DNA of 64,000 bases from assembly GCF_000321225.1 (NCBI RefSeq), contig NW_004450467.1, positions 18,272-82,271 on the forward strand, written 5' to 3'. The DNA comes from Odobenus rosmarus divergens (Eukaryota > Chordata > Mammalia > Carnivora > Odobenidae). A program made the position numbers and the translations under genes. Position 1 is the stretch's first letter. Every line of letters starts with the position of its first letter. Under the pieces are notes generated by a model. It saw only the letters and a program-made list of their open reading frames with translations, did not search any database and was not told the origin of the DNA. Positions 31,573 to 43,989 of the stretch are shown in pieces.

Positions 31573-32098
31573 NNNNNNNNNNNNNNNNNNNNNNNNNNNN
31601 NNNNNNNNNNNNNNNNNNNNNNNNNNNNNNNNNNNNNNNNNNNNNNNNNNNNNNNNNNNNNNNNNNNNNNNNNNNNNNNNNNNNNNNNNNNNNNNNNNNN
31701 NNNNNNNNNNNNNNNNNNNNNNNNNNNNNNNNNNNNNNNNNNNNNNNNNNNNNNNNNNNNNNNNNNNNNNNNNNNNNNNNNNNNNNNNNNNNNNNNNNNN
31801 NNNNNNNNNNNNNNNNNNNNNNNNNNNNNNNNNNNNNNNNNNNNNNNNNNNNNNNNNNNNNNNNNNNNNNNNNNNNNNNNNNNNNNNNNNNNNNNNNNNN
31901 NNNNNNNNNNNNNNNNNNNNNNNNNNNNNNNNNNNNNNNNNNNNNNNNNNNNNNNNNNNNNNNNNNNNNNNNNNNNNNNNNNNNNNNNNNNNNNNNNNNN
32001 NNNNNNNNNNNNNNNNNNNNNNNNNNNNNNNNNNNNNNNNNNNNNNNNNNNNNNNNNNNNNNNNNNNNNNNNNNNNNNNNNNNNNNNNNNNNNNNNNN
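31573..32098. other. Assembly gap (526 N)
   Basis: An uninterrupted run of N. The size is not a round default, so it is probably an estimated gap. Anything coding or repetitive in it is unseen. Confidence 1.
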
Positions 32099-32598
32099 AT
32101 AGATTCTAATTTTGATATGTATCTGAGCTTTAGCAACTTCAAATGTTGGCAGAATTGTGATTTATGTTGATTAAAGAATATTGGTAGGATTATTTCAAAT
32201 ATAACTTAATGTATAAAGAAACTAATTTTAAATCTTACTTTACCAATAATTAACACAATAATTAAAAATTTATTACGGAAAATTTTAAACATATTCAGAA
32301 ATGGAGAGACTATATAATGAAACCTCAAATGTTCATCACCCACCTTTAACGGTTATTAACTCATGGTGAGTCTCTTTTTATCTCTATTCCTCTTAAATCT
32401 CCCTACCATTATTAAAAAGCCTATCTTTTACATATCATTTCATCCATAAATATTTTAGTATATTCCACTAAAAGGTAAAGGCTTATTATTAAATCCATTG
32501 CATAACTTTTATAAGTAGAGAAAAAAGATAATGAATGTTGCTATAATTTACTTGGGACAGAAAGTAAAGAGCTCTAAAATAATATATATATTTACAGT

Positions 32599-32832
32599 TA
32601 ACACATTTTTAATTTTTATTTATTTATTTATTTTATTTTTTTTTTGATGCAGTGTTCCATGATTCATTTTTTGTGCATAACACCCAGTGCTCCACGCAGA
32701 ATGTGCCCTCTTTAATACCCATCACCAGGCTAACCCATCCCCCCACGCCCCTCCCCTCTAGAACCCTCAGTTTGTTTTTCAGAGTCCATCGTCTCTAATG
32801 GTTCGTCTCCCCCTACACATTTTTAATTTTTA
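32599..32832 (-). mobile_element. Carnivore L1 3' end (about 200 bp)
   Basis: gtgttccatgattcattttt to atggttcgtctccccct is L1 3' UTR in reverse, flanked by acacatttttaattttta on both sides (about 32600 and 32815). Confidence 0.9.
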
Positions 32833-33007
32833 AAAAAAATTTTATTTATTTATTTGTCAGAGAGAGCACAGGTAGCCTGGCAGTTGGAGAAGCAGGCTCT
32901 CTGCTGAGCAAGGAGCCCGTTGTGGGACTCAATCCCAGGATCCTGGGATCATGACCTGAGCTGAGCTGAAGGCAGATGCCTAACCAACTGAACCACCCAG
33001 GCATCCC
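32833..33007 (-). mobile_element. Can-SINE directly after the L1 end
   Basis: It uses the right-hand L1 duplication as its own left flank. A third, diverged copy aacatatttttaactta follows at about 33007. Confidence 0.88.
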
Positions 33008-33184
33008 AACATATTTTTAACTTAGAGCTAATTTTGTTAGTGATTCCTGCCACAGGTTGATTAGATATAGCTATATTATTTGGTTTGTAATGGAAGTTTT
33101 TTTTTTTGAGGATTTGATTGGCTTTATTAAGCAATTCATGAATCTGGGATCATTCCACATAGCAAGTAGAGGGGAGCTCCCAAG

Positions 33185-33780
33185 TGGAATTTTTTTATTG
33201 AGGTATAATTCATATAATATAAAACGGACCATTTTAAAGTATGTAGTTCAATGGTATTTGGTACATTTACAGTGTTGTGCAACCATCACCTTGATCTAGT
33301 TCCAAAACATTTTTATCACCCCTCAAAATAACCTTGTACTCATTAAGCAGTTTGTCCCTATCCCTACCCACCTAGTACCTGGCATCCACCAATTTGCTTT
33401 CTGTTCTCTCTGAATTTACCTATTCTATATAGTTCATATAAGTGGAATTATACGATTGTTTCTGGCTTCTTTCTCTTCATAGTAGGTATAATATTTTTGA
33501 GACTCATTCATTTTATAGCATTTTATAGCATGTGTTAGTACTTAGTCCTTTTTTATGACTGAGTATATGTCATCCATTGATGGACATTTGAGTTGTTTCT
33601 ACCTTTTGGCTATTGTGAATGGTATTGCTATAAATATTCATGTATGGTATTTATTTGAGTGCCTCCTTGCAGTTCTTTGGCATATATACACCTAGGAGTG
33701 GTTTATAATACTCTTTTGTTGTGAAATACATAACTAAGTTTGCACTGTAGTACCATTATATTGCAGTGTAATGAGGAAAT
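33185..33780 (-). mobile_element. Old L1 3' region
   Basis: ttattgaggtataattcata through gttgtgcaaccatcaccttg, then ORF2-end text in reverse. Confidence 0.75.
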
Positions 33781-33871
33781 TCCAGGCATGAACATATACT
33801 CAGAATTTCATTGTAAATTGATAGAAAATAAGGCTTAGAGCCTAATTTTTCATTTTGTTTTATTTTTTAAA

Positions 33872-34067
33872 ATTTTTTAAAGATTTTATTTTTTTATTTG
33901 ACAGAGAGAGACACAGCAAGAGAGGGAACACAAGCATGGGGAGTGGGAGAGGGAGAAGCAGGCTTCCCGTGGAGCAGGGAGCCCAATGCGGGGCTCGATC
34001 CTAGCACTCTGGGATCATTACCTGAGCCGAAGGCAGACGCTTAACGACTGAGCCACCCAGGCACCCC
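33872..34067 (-). mobile_element. Can-SINE
   Basis: Complete reversed copy, first of a same-strand pair. Confidence 0.92.
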
Positions 34068-34078
34068 TATTTTAGTTT

Positions 34079-34267
34079 TTAAAGATTTTATTTATTTATT
34101 TGACAGCGAGAGACACAGCGAGAGGGAACACAAGCAGTGGGAGTGGGAGAGGGAGAAGCAGGCTCCCCACGGAGCAGGGATCCTGATGCGGGACTTGATC
34201 CCAGGACTCTGGTATCATGAGGCGAGCAGAAGGCAGATGCTTAATGACTGAGCCACCCAGGTGCCCC
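34079..34267 (-). mobile_element. Can-SINE
   Basis: Second of the pair, separated only by tattttagttttt. Confidence 0.92.
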
Positions 34268-34645
34268 CGCCGTTTTTTTTTCATAATATATTTTAAAAAC
34301 TAAAAACATTCTGAAACTTCTGTGAGATTATCTAATTATTAAATCAAATGTGAATTCTTATTCAGAGCTTAAATGAAGCATAGTATGCAAGATGTGCATC
34401 TGGATATTCTCAGCTGCTTTTAATTGGAGCAAATTTTTATTTTTTATCTCCTTGAAACTTAAAGGGAACAAAAATACTGTGCTAATGACAATGTATATTG
34501 AAAAAATTCAGTTTACCTTTATGTCACGTGTTTCTTGAATGCTTTATATTTAATTCCTAGTAGTAATTTCTACATGCTGTGATAAAATTGCATTTGATAA
34601 ATTTTATTTTTCCCTTTTGTGGAAGGGCAAGCATGGTGCTTTTTT

Positions 34646-34859
34646 TTTAATTAAGATTTAAAAAATTTTTTTCTTTAAATTTATTTATTTGACAGAGAGA
34701 GACACAGCGAGAGAGGGAACACAAGCAGGGGGAGTTGGAGAGGGAGAAGCAGGCTTCCCACCGAGCAGGGAGCCCGTTGGGGGGCTCGATCCCAGGACTC
34801 TGGGATCATGACCTGAGCCAGAGGCAGCCGCTTAACTGACTGAGCCACCCAGACACCCC
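34646..34859 (-). mobile_element. Can-SINE inserted beside an old SINE
   Basis: Together with 34860-34950 it lies between aagcatggtgcttttt at 34629 and 34951, so it went into the tail of the older copy. Confidence 0.9.
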
Positions 34860-34950
34860 TAAAAATTTTTTAAGTAATCTCTACACCCAGCGTGAGGCTT
34901 GAACTCACAACACTGAGATCAAGAATCTTACTGAGCCAGCCAGGTGCCCC
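34860..34950 (-). mobile_element. Short old-type Can-SINE
   Basis: taatctctacacccagcgtg to gagccagccaggtgcccc, reversed short subtype. Confidence 0.82.
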
Positions 34951-35143
34951 AAGCATGGTGCTTTTTGAGAACCTTTCTATTTGTGCCATGGGGAATTAAT
35001 GTCTTCCAGAAAGGTAAACACGAAATGTATATAATGCATCATGTGGAAAAAGATACTTCTTGGTTCAAATATTAGCAACCTAAGACAGTAACAAATACAT
35101 ATTTTAAAAAGTGTACTGGAAAGGGTTTATGAGTGCCATTTTA

Positions 35144-35329
35144 TTTTTTATTTTTTTTAAAGATTTAGTTATTTTAGAGCATGATGGGGGGGGCAGAAGG
35201 AGAGGGGGAGAGAGAGAATCAGACTCCCTGCTGAGTGCAGAGCTGATGAGGGGCTCCATCTCATGACTCCGAGATCATGATATGAGCCAAAATTAAGAGT
35301 TGGGTGCCCATCTGACTTAGGTGCCCCTG
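35144..35329 (-). mobile_element. Can-SINE (old)
   Basis: Flanked by tgagtgccatttta at 35130 and 35330. Confidence 0.9.
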
Positions 35330-35823
35330 TGAGTGCCATTTTAAAATCATGGTTACTACTCAAAAGTGGGCCCTTAACATAGCCCAGCAATCCCACTGTA
35401 TTTTTCACATCAGTATATTCTTCTGCTCACCGTAAACTGTTTTAAATTTTCTCTTCCCTTTTAAAATCTCTTTTCTTTCTAATCTTTTATTCCATAGAGA
35501 AAATGGTCCTCATTATATGACATAATTTCTTACCACTACATCTCCAAGCCTACTAGCATCCTTATCCAACCTGTTGTACTTCCTTCTTGTAGTGGAGGAG
35601 AGGTGTCCTTCCTCCTGGCTAGGGTCAGTCCTTATCTTTGCTCTGAGTGCCATTTTCTCTTACCTTTTCAGAAGGCTTACACTTCTTATATCTTTCCTTC
35701 TCTATTGAATTTGTGCAGTTGGAATCAAAACATCTCAAGTCTTTCCCGTATGAGAAAATTATCCTTTGACTTCATAGAGCCATGTAGTAACTGACCTCTT
35801 TTACCTGTGTTGCTTAGAGTTTT

Positions 35824-36008
35824 TTTTTTTTTAAAGATTTTATTTATTTCTTTGACAGAGAGAGACACAGCGAGAAAGGGGGAGTGGGAGAGGCAGAAGC
35901 AGGCTTCCCGCAGAGCAGGGAGCCCGATGTGGGGCTCGATCCCAGGACCCTGGGATCATGACCTGAGCCGAAGGCAGACGCTTAATGACTGAGCCACCCA
36001 GGTGCCCC
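35824..36008 (-). mobile_element. Can-SINE
   Basis: Flanked by tgttgcttagagtttt at 35808 and 36009. Confidence 0.95.
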
Positions 36009-36077
36009 TGTTGCTTAGAGTTTTATTAAAATTACCGTCTACACCTTTCTCCATCCCTCACTTTGCATTTACTCTTT

Positions 36078-36275
36078 TTTTTTTTTTTTAAAGATTTTAT
36101 TTATTTATTTGACAGAGAGAGACACGGAGAGAGGGAACACAAGCAGGGGGAGTGGGAGAGGGAGAAGCCCGCTTTCCACTGAGCAGGGAGCCCGATGTGG
36201 GGCTCGATCCCAGACCCTGGGACCATGACCTGAGCAGAAGGCAGACGCTTAGCGACTGAACCACCCAGGCGCCCC
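36078..36275 (-). mobile_element. Can-SINE
   Basis: Flanked by tgcatttactcttt (36064) and tgcattcactcttt (36276). Confidence 0.94.
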
Positions 36276-36399
36276 TGCATTCACTCTTTAACCTGTTCTG
36301 TTTTGTTTGTCATCATCACTGCTGCACTGAAATTGTGTTCAGTAACCTATAATGTGCAAAATTCATTGAACTCTGTTCTCTTTTTTTAATGGTAGATAT

Positions 36400-36592
36400 T
36401 TTTTAAAGATTTATTTATTTATTTTAGAGAGAGAGGGAGAGAAGCATGTGCGTGCACAAGTGGGAGGGACAGAGGGAGAGAGAGTCCCAAGCCCAATGTG
36501 GGACTTGATCTCACGACCCTGAGATCATGACTTGAGCTGAAACCAAGAGTCGGATACTCAACCGACTACTGAGCCATCCAGGTGTGCACCCC
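36400..36592 (-). mobile_element. Can-SINE (old)
   Basis: Diverged reversed copy with aaaccaagagtcggatactc, an older-subtype head. Confidence 0.85.
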
Positions 36593-36769
36593 TCTGTTTA
36601 GTTCTCATTTTGTCTTCTCAGCATCATTTCACACAATTATTTCCCCTTTTTTGGAAAAGCTAATCCTTTGGCTTTTGTGATGACATTCTTTCCTACTTTC
36701 CCTGTTATTCTCTGGCCCCTTGTTCTCCTTTACTTTTAAATATTTTTTTTAAAATTTAACTTTACTATT

Positions 36770-37030
36770 TTTTAAGGTACTAGGTGTTCCTTTTTTTTTT
36801 TTTTGGAGTGTAGTTAATACATAATGTTAAATTAGTTTCAGATGTTCAAGGTAGTGATTTCAGAGATGTCTGTACATTATGCTATGCTCACTACAGTGTA
36901 GTTACCATCCGTCACCACACAGTGCTATTCCAGAATCATTGACTATCTTCCCTATTTGTACCTTTTATCCCTGACTTATTCCATAATTTGAAGACTATAG
37001 CTCCCACTCCCCTTCACTTATTTTGTCCAG
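36770..37030 (-). mobile_element. Old L1 3' end
   Basis: tgttaaattagtttcagatg and ccatccgtcaccacacagtg belong to a reversed L1 3' UTR. Confidence 0.7.
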
Positions 37031-37049
37031 CTCCCCACCCTACCTTTAT

Positions 37050-37690
37050 TAAATGGCCTAGTTGATACCTCTGCTTGTTTGAATCACAAGTGCCTCAGAC
37101 TTAAGATGCTAGAAATTGAATTCATCACCTTTCCCCAGTCTCCTTTACTACTGTCTATTCACTCATTTATTAGAAACCTAGGCATCATTCTTGACTCCAT
37201 TATGCCTCTTTGTCTTTGTCCTCTCCTCCCAATTCGTCTGTAACAGGTCCTCTTGGTTCGTAAGTATCTCTTAAATTGGCCTATTCCATCTCTACCATCC
37301 CAGTGTAAAGCTTAGATAACTGCTATAGCTTCTCACTGTCTTTACATCACCACATACCTTCCCCTGATCACATTCCCGTTATCTATACTGTGGCTCAAGT
37401 GGTATTTTCAAAAGAGAAATCTGATCATGTCACTCCCTGCTTAAAAATCTTTCAGTGATTACCCATAAGTATACAATCTCACAGTAACACCTGAGAGGCC
37501 CTTTATAGCATAGCTCCTGTTTTTCTAGTCTTGCTGCATTCATCCCATTACCCTCATCTTACCAGTTATATTGGCCTTTCAGTTTTTGAAATTTCATTCT
37601 TTTCTTCCTTCTCAACTGTCGTTCTTTCACTAGAAAACTTGTTTCTCAGTCTGAATATTACCATTTGTCAGGTCTTGTAGTTCAGAGAAA
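37050..37690 (-). repeat. L2 fossil
   Basis: gaaatctgatcatgtcactc, cctgcttaaaaatctttcag and cctgagaggccctttatagc follow the reversed 3' part of LINE-2. Confidence 0.7.
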
Positions 37691-37916
37691 ATTACTGTAC
37701 ATATTCATTCTTCACTTGATAAAAATTCTTTGAGTACCTACCATGTGTCAGGTACTCTTAGGTCCCAGAGATACTATAGTAAGGCCAAGTACCTACCCTT
37801 AGGAAGTTTTCATTATAGAGATGAGGAGACAGACAATAAACACCAAAAAATAAGACTGTTTAGATAGGGAGAAGTGCTGTTTGGAAAATTAAATGGGAAA
37901 ACAAAGTGATTAAAAA
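37691..37916 (+). repeat. Ancient repeat, part 1
   Basis: tttgagtacctaccatgtgt to gaggagacagacaataaaca is the start of the old repeat that resumes at 39130 after an L1 insertion. Confidence 0.5.
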
Positions 37917-39125
37917 ATGGGCAGAGGACCTGAATTGATATTTTTCCGAAGAAGTTGTGCAGGTGGCCAACAGACACATGGAAAGATGCTCAACATTACT
38001 AATCATCAGGGAAATGCAAATCAGAACCACAATGATATCACCTATACCTGTCAGAATGGTTTGAATCACAAAAGACAAGAAATAACAAGTGTTGGTGAGG
38101 ATGTGGAGAAAAAGGAACACTGTGCACTGTTGGTGGGAATGTAAATTGGTACAGCCACTGTGGAAAACAGTATGTAACTTCCTCAAAAAATTAAAAATAG
38201 AAATACTGTGTGATCCAGGGGTGCCTGGGTGTCTCAGTCGTTAAGCATCTGGCTTTGGGTCAGGTCCTGATGGGATCGAGCCCCGCATTGGGCTTCCTCC
38301 TCAGTGGAAGCCTGCTTCTCCCTCTCCCACTCCCCCTGCTTGTGTCCCCTCTCTCGCTGTGTCTTTCTGTCAAATAAATAAATAAAATCTAAAAAAAAAA
38401 ATACTATATGATCCAATAATTTCACTACTGGGTATTTACCCAAAGAAAATGAAAACACTAATTGGAAAAGATATATGCCCTCCTGTGTTTATTGCAGCAT
38501 TATTTACAATAGCCAAAATATGGAAGCAATCAAAATGTCCATCGATAGATGTATGGATAAGGAAGATGTGGTAGACACACACACACTCACACACTCACAC
38601 AGTGGAAGGTTATTCAGCCACGAAAAGGACGAGAATTTGCCATTTGTGACAACATGGATGAACCTAGAGGGTGTAATGCTAAGTGAAATAAATCAGACCA
38701 AGAAAGACAAATACCATAGGATTTAACTCATGTGGAATCTAAAAAACAAAACAAATGAGTAAACAAAAAGTTGAATCAGACTTGTTAATACATAGAACAA
38801 AGTGATGGTTGCCAGAGGGAAGGGAGTGTGGGCAAAATGGAGGAAGGGGAGTGGGAGATACAGGTTTCCAGTTATGGAGTGAATAAGTTATAGGAATAAA
38901 AGGCACAGCATAGGGAATATAGCTAATGATACTGTAATAGTATTGTATGGTGACAGATGGTAGCTACACTTGTGGTGAACATAGCATAATGTATAGACTT
39001 CTCTGGGATCACTGTGTTGTACACCTGAAACTACCGTAACATTGTGTGTCAGTTATACTAAAAATATTAAATACAACAGAGCAAATAAACCTAACATTAC
39101 TCTGACCTGGTTAAAAAAAAAAACA
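37917..39125 (+). mobile_element. L1 3' part, inserted in the ancient repeat
   Basis: End of ORF2 (many breaks) and 3' UTR ending in a poly-A at about 39114. The UTR is closely related to that at 5600-5900. It is itself interrupted by the SINE at 38218. Confidence 0.85.
38218..38398 (+). mobile_element. Can-SINE
   Basis: Flanked by aaatactgtgtgatcca (38201) and aaatactatatgatcca (38399). Confidence 0.94.
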
Positions 39126-39129
39126 GAAA

Positions 39130-40115
39130 ACACCAGAAAGATACTTAAATGGGGTGATGATACAGAAAATTTGAACTGGAAGGAGAACTTCTTTAAGGAA
39201 GTTAGGGAGTGGTACTCTGTGGAGGTGACATTAGAGCTGAGACATGGAAGGTAGATTAAGACATCTTCCATGTGAAGATCTGTGGAAAGGGAAAGATGGG
39301 AAAAATCTTTCTAAGGGTAATGTGGCTAGAGGATAGTTAGTGAGAGGGAAACTGGTAGGAGAAAGGTCAGAGAGATTGTCAGGAGCCAGATTATGTAGGG
39401 CCTTGAAGGCCTTGAAAAGAGGTTTGATTTTATTCAAGTGTGTTGGGGTTATCATTAGAGTACTTGATTTACTTTTTTTTTTTTAAGATTTTTTATTTAT
39501 TTATTTAATTGACAAGAGAGAGAGAGAGACAGCAAGAGAGGGAACACAAGCAGGGGGAGTGGGAGAGGGAGAAGCAGGCTTCCCGCCAAACAGGGAGCCC
39601 GATGTGGGGCTTGATCCCAGGACCCTGGGATCATGACCTGAGCCGAAGGCAGTCGCTTAACCAACTGAGCCACCCAGGCGCCCCTTGATTTACTTTTTAA
39701 AAGTATCATTCAGGCTACTGAGTGGAAAACATACTGAAGGGAAGGCAAGAGCAGAATCAACCAGCAGGGAGGGTATCCTGGTAGTCCAGGCAGGAAATGA
39801 GAATTGCTTATACTTTAGTGTGGGGTGGGGAATTAAGGGGGAAGAGCTTGGATATTTTTAAGGCAGAGCTGGACTGGACTTACTGGTGGATTGCATATGG
39901 GGTATGAGGGAAAGAAAGGAATCTAAGGATGACTTCTAGTTCAAAGTTTTTTCTAAGTATGTCAGTAGATGGTAGTACATGTGTGGGAGGATAATCAAGA
40001 GTACTGGTTGTTAAGTATGAGATGCCAGTTAGACAACCAAATAGGCCAGATGGTCATTCTGTAGCTTAGGAAAGAGTCAGAGTTGGTGATCAACCTTTAG
40101 GAGTCATCACAGAAT
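39130..40115 (+). repeat. Ancient repeat, part 2
   Basis: Continues the old repeat: ggaggtgacattagagctga, attatgtagggccttgaagg, ggtagtccaggcaggaaatg. It is split by the SINE at 39478. The family name is not settled. Confidence 0.5.
39478..39683 (-). mobile_element. Can-SINE
   Basis: Flanked by cttgatttacttttt at 39463 and 39684. Confidence 0.95.
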
Positions 40116-40790
40116 AGATAAGCACTGTCTCACAGAAATATGTGAGGCACATATGTAATTTTAAAAATTTTCTAATAGCCACATTAAAAAAGTGTGAAGA
40201 AACAGGTTGAAATTAATTATAATGACCTAGTGCATCCAAAATAATTATTTCAATAAGCAGTCAGCATAGTTAATTAAAGGGATCTTTTAGTTTTGTTTTT
40301 TTTTGTACTAAGTATTTGGAATCTGATGTATTTTATACTTAACAGCACATCTTAGTTGGGACATGTATAGTGAAAAACTGGGAGGATTAATGACTGGGAA
40401 GTGCTGTGGTATGAAAGGATAGTTGGAATTGAGGTACTAGAGTAAGTAAACTGTAGGGATGGAAGTTGTGTGTTTAGAATGTGGGATTTTTGAAATCTAG
40501 ATATTTGAAATTGGTGTAATTACTTTGTGATCATGGGAGTTTTTGACTGTGGTAAAGAAAAAAATGGAAGAAAAAATTGTTTCAGTTCAGGAGGTCAAGT
40601 GAGAGGCAAGGGTTTTTGGTGGATTATCTGAGTGTATGTTGACATCACTAAGAAAAATGATATGAATAGTGGTGAATTAGTGAGCCAGATGTTAGAGTCC
40701 CTCCAGTGTGATGGATGTTGGTAGATGACACTTACAAGGGGGTTACTTCCTTAGAGACCTCAGTTTATACCCTGTTAAATGCTCGCATAG
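40116..40790. other. Intron DNA without a recognised element
   Basis: A/T- and G-rich sequence, nothing assigned; parts may be old repeat. Confidence 0.45.
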
Positions 40791-40804
40791 AATCCTATAT
40801 CTTC

Positions 40805-40998
40805 GGGGCGCCTGGGTGGCTCGGTCATTGGGCGTCTGCCTTCGGCTCGGGTCATGATTCCAGGGTCCTGGGATCGAGCCCCACGTCGGACTCCCTGCTC
40901 GGCGGGAGGCCTGCTTCTCCCTCTCCCACTCCCCCTGCTTGTGTTCCCTCTCTTGCTGTGTCTCTCTCCTCAAATAAATAAAATCTTAAAAAAAAAAA
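40805..40998 (+). mobile_element. Can-SINE
   Basis: Flanked by aatcctatatcttc (40791) and aatcctatattctc (40999). Confidence 0.94.
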
Positions 40999-41009
40999 AA
41001 TCCTATATT

Positions 41010-41150
41010 CTCTGTAGCACTCATTGCACCTGTTTGACGCTTGATGCCAAGCTCCAAGAAAGCAGGACCAGGTTTTTCTTATTTATTTTCGTAGCTCCAC
41101 TACCTGCTCAATACCTGGCACATAAATTCTCATAAAGTGTAAAGAGGTTT
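41010..41150 (+). repeat. L2 3' end fossil
   Basis: agctccaagaaagcaggacc to aatacctggcacataaattc is the conserved LINE-2 3' end. Confidence 0.7.
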
Positions 41151-41261
41151 GGAAGCTTGGTTCTAGTCCTCATTCCATCATGAATTAGTTTTATTGTAAC
41201 CATCCTTTAACTGTCTTTTACCTTCTGTTTTGAACTAGCTTATGTCCAGAGTGACAATTCT

Positions 41262-41455
41262 TTATTTTATTAAAAAAATTTTTTTAAAGAATTTGAGAGA
41301 TTTGTGTGCGTATGAGTGGGGGGGGGCAGAGGGAGAGGGAGAAGCAGACTCCCCACTAAGCAGGAAGCCTGACGTGTGGTTGTATTCCAGAACCTGGAAA
41401 TCATGACCTGAGCTGAAGGCAGACGCTCTAACCAACCGAGCTACCCAGGCGACCC
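41262..41455 (-). mobile_element. Can-SINE (old)
   Basis: Diverged reversed copy. With the next L1 piece it lies between gtgacaattct (about 41250) and ttgacaattct (about 41599). Confidence 0.85.
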
Positions 41456-41600
41456 TATTTTTAAAAAAATTTTTTAAGTTTTAATTCCAGTTATTTAATA
41501 CACAGTGCTATATTAGTTTCAGGTGTACAATATAGTGATTCAACAGTTCTATGCATCACCCGATACTCATGATGACAAGTACACTCCTAATCCCTAGATT
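41456..41600 (-). mobile_element. L1 3' end piece
   Basis: ctatattagtttcaggtgta, then gtgattcaacagttctatgc, reversed. Confidence 0.75.
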
Positions 41601-41873
41601 GACAATTCTGATTTTTAGTGAAGTTTGTTCCTGTGTATTTGACTTCCAGCCTGACAATTCTGGTGTTTTTCATTAGTTTCTGAATTCTTCAGTTTTCTCC
41701 AAAACAAAAAAACAAACAAACAAATCTCTAATTTACTTATACCTGTTTCTTCCATTGTGTTGTTAGCAGATGTTATGTTTAAATGTTTACTTTGTTATAA
41801 TTAAGATATCAAGACACTGAATAAACAGATTGTTCAGGAAATGATTTAATTCCAGTTGTTATGAACTGTGATT
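41601..41873. other. Intron DNA, unassigned
   Basis: Nothing recognised apart from a short (AAAC)n run. Confidence 0.45.
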
Positions 41874-41889
41874 CCTCTTAAACAATCTT

Positions 41890-42103
41890 CTTTAAAAAAT
41901 TTTTTTTTTTTACTTTTTAAAGATTTTATTTATTCATTTGAGAGAGAGAGAGCACAAGCAGGGAGAGGGAGAGGGGGAGAGGGAGAGGGAGAAGCAGACT
42001 CCCCGCTGAGCTGGGAGCCCGACATGGGGCTCGATCCGAGGACCTGGAGATCATGACCCGAGCCGAAGGCAGATGCCCAACCATCTGAGCCGCCCAGGCG
42101 CCC
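41890..42103 (-). mobile_element. Can-SINE
   Basis: Flanked by cctcttaaacaatctt (41874) and cctcttaaacattctt (42105); (GGGAGA)n in the body. Confidence 0.92.
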
Positions 42104-42355
42104 TCCTCTTAAACATTCTTAAAACCTTTTTGTTAAAATCAGTTTTTTCCAAGTCTTACTGAAGAGAGAAAATGTAGGGCAGGATGTGTTAGAATGTCTT
42201 TTTCTTTATCTCTTGATCAGTTTTCTACAATATAGATCAATTGCACTGAAACTTATGGTCTCAGGACTCCTTTATACTCTTGAAGTATTGAGGTCCTCAG
42301 AGAACTTTTCTTTAGGTGAGTTATATCAATATTTACTGTATTAAAAATTAAGACC

Positions 42356-42562
42356 AAGTTTGTTTATTTATTTATTTTAAAGATTTTATGTATTTATTTG
42401 ACAGAGACACAGTGAGAGAGGGAACACAAGCAGGGGGAGCAGGAGAGGGAGAAGCAGGCTTCCAGTTGAGCAGGGAGCCCGATGTGGGGCTTGATCCCAG
42501 GACGCTGGGATCATGACCTGAGTCGAAGGCAGACGCTTACGACTGAGCCACCCAGGTGCCCC
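42356..42562 (-). mobile_element. Can-SINE
   Basis: Flanked by aaaaattaagacca on both sides. Confidence 0.94.
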
Positions 42563-43175
42563 AAAAATTAAGACCAGGTTTAAAATATTTATTAATTCAG
42601 TTAAAATAACATGTAATGGGTTTAATAATTTTAATGTAAATAATATATTTTTTGAAAATAACTATATAATTTTCCAAAACAAAAAAAATTGTTTAATAGG
42701 AAGAGTGGCATTATTTTACATGATTGCAAATCTCTTTAGTGACTAGCTAATAGCTAAATTCTCATCTGCTTCTGCATTCAGTCTATTATGATATTTTATT
42801 TTTGTTGAAGTATATGAGAAAATCTGGCTTCATACAGTTGTGTAGTTGGAAGGAGGAGTTGGATTCGGGAGGAGTATTTTTTGCATGTAATTGTGGATAA
42901 TTCTTGGTATTTCATCAGAACTTGGCACATAATAGTTTCCTAAAGGTTGGTTGCAGTGTGGACTCTGAAATATCAGTAAAGGTTTTGTACTCTGTTACAC
43001 TAGAAACTGTTGTATAGGTCATTTGGAAAAGTAGGGAAGAGCTTTCAAGCTCATGCTGATGGATACAGGTTTTCAAAAATTCTAATTTTTACTTGAAAGC
43101 TTGAATTTTGCATTGGAAACAAATATTACCAATTATTTTCCTTGAAGTGATAGGCTCATCTTAATAACCGTAGTT
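42563..43175. other. Intron DNA, unassigned
   Basis: AT-rich, no element recognised. Confidence 0.45.
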
Positions 43176-43190
43176 TGTCAGTTGTTTTTT

Positions 43191-43361
43191 TTTTTTTTTA
43201 AGATTTTATTTATTTATTCATGAGAGACAGAGAGAGAGAGGCAGAGGGAGAAGCAGGCTCCCAAGGAGCAGGGAGCCCGATGCGGGACTCGATCCCAGGA
43301 CCCTGGGATCATGACCTGAGCTGAAGGCAGACGCTTAACCATCTGAGCCACCCAGGCACCC
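43191..43361 (-). mobile_element. Can-SINE
   Basis: Flanked by tgtcagttgtttttt at 43176 and 43362. Its body has the attcatgagagacagagaga form. Confidence 0.94.
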
Positions 43362-43587
43362 TGTCAGTTGTTTTTTGAAGTCATTTTTTGAAGTTCCATG
43401 GAAAAGTGGCTTTTTCAGCTTGTAGATAAATTGCACAAGTGCTTTTTCTTAAAGGCAACCATCATACTTAGAATGCGAAAGTATTTTATGTTTACTCCCC
43501 ATTTTGTCACGTAGAATATTTTAAGTCATCCTAAGGGCCAAGATTTAGTAAAGTTAGTATTTTTCTCTCTTTCTTCAAGAACATTTT

Positions 43588-43780
43588 TTTTTTTAAAGAA
43601 TTTATTTATTTGACAGAGAGAGACACAGCGAGAGAGGGAACACAAGCAGGGGGAGTGTGAGAGGGAGAAGCAGGCTTCCCGCCGAGCAGGGAGCCCGATG
43701 TGGGGCTCGATCCCAGGACCCTGGAACCATGACCTGAGCTGAAGGCAGACGCTTAACCACTGAGCTACCCAGGCGCTCCC
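43588..43780 (-). mobile_element. Can-SINE
   Basis: Complete reversed copy; head ends cacccaggcgctccc-like with one change. Confidence 0.9.
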
Positions 43781-43989
43781 AGGATCCCAAGTTCTAAGAG
43801 AAATGTTCAGTAAAATGAAATATGTATAATTGTATGTAACATAGTTCACAGTATGACAGAATATATTCATTTGTCACCCGTTTAGTTATTCAGCAACTTT
43901 TTACTGCTTATTACATTCTAGAGTGTGTTATGTGAATCAGATATAATTTCTTCTTTAAGATAATCTCTGCTTCCCCCCCAATCAAATAA

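Noticed and set aside
31469..32170. Long open frames on both strands across the N run
   Set aside because: They exist only because N codons do not read as stops; there are no flanking coding features.
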